From the NCBI GenBank assembly GCA_903912445.1, contig CAIWHP010000055.1, forward strand, positions 1 through 64,000: DNA of 64,000 nt, in the 5' to 3' direction. The notes under the pieces are model-generated. The model was not told the DNA's origin, made no database searches, and saw only the letters and a program-made list of their open reading frames with translations. This document shows positions 59,444-64,000 of this stretch, piece by piece (position 1 is the first letter of the stretch; each line of letters opens with the position of its first letter). Both the position numbers and the translations under genes were made by a program. The stretch comes from an uncultured Lentisphaerota bacterium (GTDB lineage: Bacteria; Verrucomicrobiota; Kiritimatiellia; CAIQIC01).

Positions 59444-61342
59444 ATGAAAAGATTCAGTGTAATTATTTTAGGCGTGCTTTTGGCGGCGGCGCAGCTTGCG
59501 TCGGCGGAGCCGGCGCGTGCGCCGGACATCGAGTCGCTGAAGCCGACGGCGGCGGAGCGCGAGGCGCGGCTGGGGTGGTGGCGCGAGGCGCGCTTCGGGA
59601 TGTTCGTGCATTGGGGCGTCTATTCTGGCTTGAGTGGCACGTGGAACGGCAAGGCCTACGGCGGCTACGCGGAACACATCCAGCGCATGGCGAAAATTCC
59701 TTGCGCGGTCTATCGCAAGGAAGTCGCCGGCACCTTCAATCCGACCGGGTTCAACGCCGACGAGTGGATCCGCCTCGCGAAGGAAGCGGGCATGGGCTAC
59801 TTCGTCATCACCGCGAAGCACCACGACGGCTTCGCGATGTTCAACTCGCAGGTGAGCGACTACAACATCGTCAGGGCCACGCCCTTCGCGCGCGACCCGA
59901 TGAAGGAGTTGCAGGCGGCGTGCAAGAAGTACGGCGTCCGCTTCGGCTTCTACTATTCGCACGCGTTCGACTGGGGCGAGGCGAACGGGCCGGGCAACGA
60001 CTGGGATTACCAGAATCCCGGCGGCGACAAGCTGCTCCACGGCGCGAACTGGTGGGAAAAATTCCCGGAGTTCCTGCCGCAGGCGCGCAAGTACGTGGAC
60101 GAAAAATCCATTCCGCAGTTGCAGGAGCTGATCAAGAACTACGATCCCGACATCATCTGGTTCGACACGCCGCACAAGCTGCCGCCGGAGGAAAATCTGC
60201 GCATCCTCGCCGCCGTGCGCAAGGCGAAGCCATCGCTGGTGGTGAACGGCCGGCTCGTGCGCGGCGCGGGCGACTACGACAGCACCTGCGACCGGCCCGC
60301 GGAATTTCCGGCGCACGATGGCGATTGGGAAGGCGTGCCGACGACCAACGAATCCTACGGCTATAACCAGAACGACCATTCGCACAAGCCGCCTGCGCAC
60401 TTCATCCAGTTGCTGGCGAAGTCCGCGGCGCGCGGCGGCAACGAGTTGATGAACATCGGCCCGATGGGCAATGGCAAAATGGATCCGGCGGACATCGCCA
60501 TCCTCAAGGGCATCGGCGCGTGGTGGCAGCTCCATGGCGAATCCATCCGCGGCACCACGCGCACGCCGCTCGCGGTGCAGGCGTGGGGAGAATCCACCCT
60601 TCGACAAGGCTCAGGGCTGGCCCGCAAAGGCAACACGCTTTATCTCCACGTCTTCGACTGGCCGCGCGATGGCCGGCTCGTCATCGGCGGACTGAAGAGC
60701 GAGGTGAAGCTGGCGTGGCTGCTGCGCGACAAGGCCAACACCATATACACGCACCTGAAAGCGGTGCGCGTGAGCCCGCTCGATGTGCGGATCGAGGGCT
60801 TGCCGAAAGAAGCGCCGGATGCGGCCGACTCGATCATCGCGGTCGAGTGTGTTGGCGAGCCGCAGACCGATCCGGCGCGGCTGCTCGCGACCAACCTCGA
60901 AGCGAATACGCTGCGCGGCTTCGACGCGAAGCTGCAGGGCAAACTACAGTTCGGCCCGGGCAAAACCAAGGACGCGTGGGTGACGAACTGGACGAAGAAA
61001 GACGACGCGGTCGTCTGGCCGTTGCGCCTCAACGCGAAGGCGACGTTCGATCTGACGCTCATCTATGACGCACCGAAAGACAGTAAGGGCGGCAAGGTCA
61101 AGGAAGGCGACGCCGGCAAGGAGCGCGTCCGCGCCAACAAGGGCGCCGGCGGTACCTACGTCGTGAAACTCGGCACGCAGGCCGTGGAGCATAAAGTGCG
61201 CAGCGGCGACAACGTTCGCGATGCGCTCGGCAAAGTGACGCTGGAACCCGGCGCCTTCGAAATCCGCGTCACCGCCAAGGAAATCACCGGCGAGGAACTG
61301 CTGCGCCTGCGTGCGCTCGTCCTGAAACCGGTGTCGGACTGA
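59444..61342 (+). CDS. Exported GH29 alpha-L-fucosidase, paralogue 4
   Basis: Secreted protein of 632 aa. The signal peptide (to QLASA) is followed by the GH29 barrel: WWREARFGMFVHWGVYSGLSG, FVITAKHHDGFAMFNS, FYYSHAFDWGEANGPGND, nucleophile Asp in IIWFDTPHK (about 241), and ARGGNELMNIGPMGNGK. The beta domain (LYLHVFDWPRDGRLVI) is preceded by an in-frame dispersed repeat (STLRQGSGLARKG). The C-terminal 150 residues form a beta domain like that of the gene at 54065, with a Lys/Gly-rich loop (DSKGGKVKEGDAGKE). CAGGAGCAG lies before the ATG, and the gene has its own promoter element. Confidence 0.93.
   Translation: MKRFSVIILGVLLAAAQLASAEPARAPDIESLKPTAAEREARLGWWREARFGMFVHWGVYSGLSGTWNGKAYGGYAEHIQRMAKIPCAVYRKEVAGTFNPTGFNADEWIRLAKEAGMGYFVITAKHHDGFAMFNSQVSDYNIVRATPFARDPMKELQAACKKYGVRFGFYYSHAFDWGEANGPGNDWDYQNPGGDKLLHGANWWEKFPEFLPQARKYVDEKSIPQLQELIKNYDPDIIWFDTPHKLPPEENLRILAAVRKAKPSLVVNGRLVRGAGDYDSTCDRPAEFPAHDGDWEGVPTTNESYGYNQNDHSHKPPAHFIQLLAKSAARGGNELMNIGPMGNGKMDPADIAILKGIGAWWQLHGESIRGTTRTPLAVQAWGESTLRQGSGLARKGNTLYLHVFDWPRDGRLVIGGLKSEVKLAWLLRDKANTIYTHLKAVRVSPLDVRIEGLPKEAPDAADSIIAVECVGEPQTDPARLLATNLEANTLRGFDAKLQGKLQFGPGKTKDAWVTNWTKKDDAVVWPLRLNAKATFDLTLIYDAPKDSKGGKVKEGDAGKERVRANKGAGGTYVVKLGTQAVEHKVRSGDNVRDALGKVTLEPGAFEIRVTAKEITGEELLRLRALVLKPVSD
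60596..60621. repeat. ACCCTTCGACAAGG...CAGGGCTGG repeat inside GH29 gene
   Basis: ACCCTTCGACAAGGCTCAGG followed by GCTGGC, in frame, encoding TLRQGSGL just before LYLHVFDWP. Third copy of the repeat at this site in GH29 paralogues. Confidence 0.85.
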
Positions 61343-61440
61343 GGCCCGCCGCGGAACCCGCTCAACTCTGGGGCTGTACCCGACACCTGTTGCCAGCGGC
61401 CTTGACCTGCCGTGGGGCGTGTTGCATCCTCCGCCGTGTG

Positions 61441-62301
61441 ATGAAAACCTCTGTACGGCTCCTGCTCACTAGCTGCATCCCGCTGGCGCTCTATGTGTCG
61501 GGCTGTGCCACCGTGCCCTATCACTATGGAACGGCCGGCGGACCTCCGGCCTTGTCGCTGCTGGGGCCCGGCGAGCCCCAGGTTGAACGCGGCTGCACGA
61601 ATGCCTTGCTCGACGGCGTCGGGTGGGTGCTGGGTATTCCGACTAAGATCATCCTGTTGGATTCCCGGATGGATAATCATGCCATCGGGACCAACGTTGA
61701 GGTGGCGCTCCGCGCCTATCTGGCCACCAACGGACTGAGCGCGGTCAAGGTGCGCCTCAACCAGTACGCGCCGGGTGGCGAATGGAGCCGCTGGCATCGC
61801 AACACCTCCATCGCGTGGGGTTGGCGCTACACGCTGGGACTGCTCGGCATGCTGGGCTACACGCTGTTGCCGGGCCGCATCTTTGGCGGCGACAACTATA
61901 ATCCCTACAGCGATACGATCAGCCTCTATTCCAACCATCCGGCGGTAGGTTTGCACGAGGGTGGCCATGCCAAGGATTTTGCGGGGCGGACCTACAAGGG
62001 GACCTACGCCGCGGCGTACATGCTGCCGCTGGTCGCGCTGTATCCTGAGGCGCTGGCGACCGGCGACGCCCTCGGGTATCTGCGCCGGGAGGGTACGGCG
62101 GAGGAGGAACAGGCGGCCTACAAGATCTTGTATCCGGCGTACGCCACCTACATCGGCGGCGGCATTGGGCAGTTCACGCCCTACAGCTTTTGGTTCACGG
62201 TGGGCGCGGTGGTGCCGGCCCATGTCATCGGCCGCGTGAAAGCCTCCGGTGTGGAGGCGCGTCGCGCGGCGGAGAACACCTCGCCGCGTGTGGCGCCTTG
62301 A
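61441..62301 (+). CDS. Lipoprotein with an HExxH motif, function unknown
   Basis: A 286-residue lipoprotein (lipobox YVSGC after MKTSVRLLLTSCIPLAL). It has helical hydrophobic stretches (WRYTLGLLGMLGYTLLPGRIF, AAYMLPLVALYPEAL) and HEGGH in AVGLHEGGHAKDFAGRTYKG, a possible zinc site with a later Glu/Asp in YPEALATGDA. No family is recognised. It follows the GH29 gene by 98 bp on the same strand and could be co-transcribed. ATG 61441 begins the signal; no strong ribosome site is visible. Confidence 0.7.
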   Translation: MKTSVRLLLTSCIPLALYVSGCATVPYHYGTAGGPPALSLLGPGEPQVERGCTNALLDGVGWVLGIPTKIILLDSRMDNHAIGTNVEVALRAYLATNGLSAVKVRLNQYAPGGEWSRWHRNTSIAWGWRYTLGLLGMLGYTLLPGRIFGGDNYNPYSDTISLYSNHPAVGLHEGGHAKDFAGRTYKGTYAAAYMLPLVALYPEALATGDALGYLRREGTAEEEQAAYKILYPAYATYIGGGIGQFTPYSFWFTVGAVVPAHVIGRVKASGVEARRAAENTSPRVAP

Positions 62302-62410
62302 CCTGCGGCGGGTCGCACGGCATTCTGCGCGCTCAACTGCGCTTGGCGATTGGACCCGGGGCGGGCACGCGGGCGTTGGGCTGGCCCAGCCTGGGAAGCT
62401 GGGCGGAGCA

Positions 62411-62430
62411 GTTTCCCAAGGTTTGAAAAA
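62411..62430. repeat. Degenerate TTCCAA palindrome
   Basis: GTTTCCCAAGGTTTGAAAAA, a weak member of the family, in the gap before the last GH29 gene. A short ACTGATGA/CTGATGA direct repeat follows. Nothing else is recognised between 62302 and 62527. Confidence 0.5.
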
Positions 62431-62527
62431 ACTGATGAACTGATGAACAGTTTGGCCGCATAGGGTGGGCCGTTCCGCCACGCCGTGGGTTTCAAGCGGT
62501 CGTTGAATTAACCAGAAGGAGCAGATC

Positions 62528-64000
62528 ATGACACGTCTACATCAAGCCCTCGCCCTCACGCTGGCCGTCGCCGGCTGCTGGGTTGCGGCCCCGGCGAAAC
62601 CTGCCGCTGCCAAGGACGCGCCCGCCGAGGGCGTGACGGTCGAGACGGGAGCGGAACAAGCCACGGTCAAGGAGACGCCGGCGCAGCGCGACGCGCGCAT
62701 GGCGTGGTGGCGCGAGGCCAAGTTCGGCCTGTTCCTCCACTGGGGCGTCTATGCCGTGCCCGCGGGGAAATATGGCGACAATACGAGCTACGGCGAGTGG
62801 ATCATGCACAGCGCCAAGATTCCGGTCGCGAAATACAAGGAGTTCGCCGCGCAGTTCAATCCGGTGAAATACGATCCCGCGCTCTGGGCGCAGATCGCAA
62901 AGGATGCCGGGATGCGCTACATCGTCATCACCAGCAAGCATCACGACGGGTTCGCGCTCTTCCCCTCCGCCGCCAGCAAGTGGAACGTGGCCGACGCGAC
63001 ACCCTACAAGAAGGACCTCCTCGGCCCGCTCGTCAGCGCCGCGCATGGCGCGGGGCTGAAGATCGGCTTCTACTATTCCCAGGCGCAGGACTGGAACAAC
63101 CCCGGCGGCGCGAAGGCGCGGTTCAACGAGGGCGAAGGGTGGGACGAGGCGCACAAGGGCAGCTTCGATGCCTACCTCACACAGGTCGCCGTGCCGCAGG
63201 TGCAGGAACTGCTCACGCGCTATCCGCTCGACATCCTCTGGTGGGACACGCCGACGTGGATGAACGCCGCGCGCACCGCGCCGTTCGCCAGGTTGCTCGC
63301 GCTGCGGCCCGGGCTCATCACCAACAACCGGCTCGGCGGCAGCTTCGGCGGCGATACCGCGACGCCGGAGCAGTTCGTGCCCGTCACCGGCATCAAGGGC
63401 GACTGGGAAACCTGCATGACGCTGAACGGCCACTGGGGCTACAACGCCTGCGATACGGACTGGAAATCGTCCGCCGATCTCATCCACAAGCTCGCCGACA
63501 TCTGCGCGAAAGGCGGCAACTTCCTGCTCAACATCGGCCCGACGGCGGAGGGCGAGTTCCCGCCCGCGTGCGTCGAGCGTCTGCGCGATATGGGCCGCTG
63601 GCTGCGCGTCAACGGCGACGCGATCTACGGCACCAGCGCCGGCCCGTTCGTGCAGCTCTCGTGGGGCACTGCGACGCGCAAGGGCAGCAAGCTCTATCTG
63701 CACGTCTTCGACTGGCCCGCGGATGGCAAGCTGAAGGTGCCGCTGCAAAACAACGCGAAGTCGGCGGCGCTGCTCGTCGCGCCGGAGAAACCGCTCGCCG
63801 TCACGCGCGAGGGCCAGCGGCTCGTCATCGCCGTGCCGGCCGCCGCGCCGGACGCCGTGGACTCCGTCGTCGTGCTGGAACTCGAGGGCGAGCCCGTGAC
63901 GTTGCCGCTGCCGACCGTGGGCGCGAAGGCGACGGCCTCCGCCGCGCTGAAAGGCAACGAGGCGGCGAATGCGCTCGACGGCACCGCGGGCAAACGCTGG
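62528..64000 (+). CDS. GH29 alpha-L-fucosidase, probable lipoprotein, paralogue 5 (3' end outside window)
   Basis: Open from ATG 62528 to the right edge (491 codons, no stop). The N-terminus MTRLHQALALTLAVAGC has a lipobox (VAGC), so the enzyme is probably lipid-anchored. The GH29 barrel shows WWREAKFGLFLHWGVYAVPAG, IVITSKHHDGFALFPS, FYYSQAQDWNNPGG, nucleophile Asp in LWWDTPTW (about 239), and KGGNFLLNIGPTAEGE. The beta domain has SWGTATRKGSKLYLHVFDWP without the inserted repeat. At the edge an F5/8-type C domain is starting (GAKATASAALKGNEAANALD). AGAAGGAGC lies before the ATG. It lacks a clear copy of the AraC-type element. Confidence 0.92.
   Translation, partial: MTRLHQALALTLAVAGCWVAAPAKPAAAKDAPAEGVTVETGAEQATVKETPAQRDARMAWWREAKFGLFLHWGVYAVPAGKYGDNTSYGEWIMHSAKIPVAKYKEFAAQFNPVKYDPALWAQIAKDAGMRYIVITSKHHDGFALFPSAASKWNVADATPYKKDLLGPLVSAAHGAGLKIGFYYSQAQDWNNPGGAKARFNEGEGWDEAHKGSFDAYLTQVAVPQVQELLTRYPLDILWWDTPTWMNAARTAPFARLLALRPGLITNNRLGGSFGGDTATPEQFVPVTGIKGDWETCMTLNGHWGYNACDTDWKSSADLIHKLADICAKGGNFLLNIGPTAEGEFPPACVERLRDMGRWLRVNGDAIYGTSAGPFVQLSWGTATRKGSKLYLHVFDWPADGKLKVPLQNNAKSAALLVAPEKPLAVTREGQRLVIAVPAAAPDAVDSVVVLELEGEPVTLPLPTVGAKATASAALKGNEAANALDGTAGKRW

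Noticed and set aside
62450-62527. A fifth copy of the AraC-type element before the GH29 gene at 62528 (TTTGGCCGCATAGGGTGGG looks partly similar)
   Set aside because: The two half-sites with 21-bp spacing are absent and the order of blocks differs.
1-64000. tRNA, rRNA, integrase, transposase or prophage genes
   Set aside because: None was recognised on either strand.

Overview
This is a GC-rich window with short gaps, many exported proteins, a PEP-CTERM protein, Tat and lipoprotein signals, paired Gfo/Idh and HEAT-repeat genes, and a dense block of glycoside hydrolases built on fucosidase family GH29. No SusC/SusD pair is present. This profile points to the Verrucomicrobiota/Kiritimatiellota/Lentisphaerota area (PVC superphylum). 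That is inference from gene content; no rRNA or other phylogenetic marker is in the window. No tRNA, rRNA, CRISPR array or insertion sequence was recognised.

Layout. Positions 1-2.3 kb hold the end of a type II secretion/type IV pilus operon (GspE/PilB, GspF/PilC) closed by a strong terminator. Positions 2.5-6 kb hold a PhoB/PhoR-like two-component system and an NAD-dependent epimerase. Positions 6.2-12.5 kb hold an SGNH hydrolase, a TM1266-like small protein, two lipoproteins, a TIM-barrel glycosidase, an exported acetolactate decarboxylase and a BtuF-like corrinoid-binding protein. Positions 12.9-16.1 kb (minus strand) hold a corrinoid module: corrinoid protein, ferredoxin-ASKHA reactivase and DUF1638 protein. 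No methyltransferase is nearby.

From 16.4 kb to the right edge the window is a carbohydrate-degradation region. An AraC-type regulator, preceded by a 64-residue membrane protein, is divergent from a GH29 gene. An MFS transporter, a GH16 enzyme and a BNR sialidase-like protein follow. Positions 24-30 kb are more heterogeneous: GH99/GH71-like enzyme, PEP-CTERM protein, gene remnants, metallophosphoesterase. An operon at 29.7-39.2 kb encodes GH16, GH78-like, GH30-like, GH127 and GH28/49-like enzymes, which suggests a plant cell-wall pectin, arabinan or extensin type substrate. Gfo/Idh and HEAT genes follow. A long operon at 43-62 kb contains four GH29 genes, GH16, two five-bladed-propeller hydrolases, a GH9-like enzyme and a 1214-residue HExxH multidomain protein. 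A further GH29 gene runs off the right edge. No sulfatase is seen.

The most notable non-gene signal is a promoter element found four times (17586, 43123, 51670, 59339). It has two TCAAGAWTGG-type half-sites exactly 21 bp apart, then exactly 27 nt later a -10-like YAGNNT, then the start codon 39-43 nt further on. This is the geometry of an AraC-family activator, and one copy lies beside the araC-type gene, so it is probably the regulon of this locus. A second signal is a dispersed family of TTCCAA...TTGGAA palindromes, often in pairs or triplets with a period of about 31-33 bp. They lie between genes, at the seam of a collapsed gene pair, and inside one signal-peptide coding region. Other short repeats have entered genes in frame: a 149-bp REP-like pair in the btuF-like signal peptide, and a CTTCGACAGGCTCAGGGC-type repeat at the same site of three GH29 paralogues.
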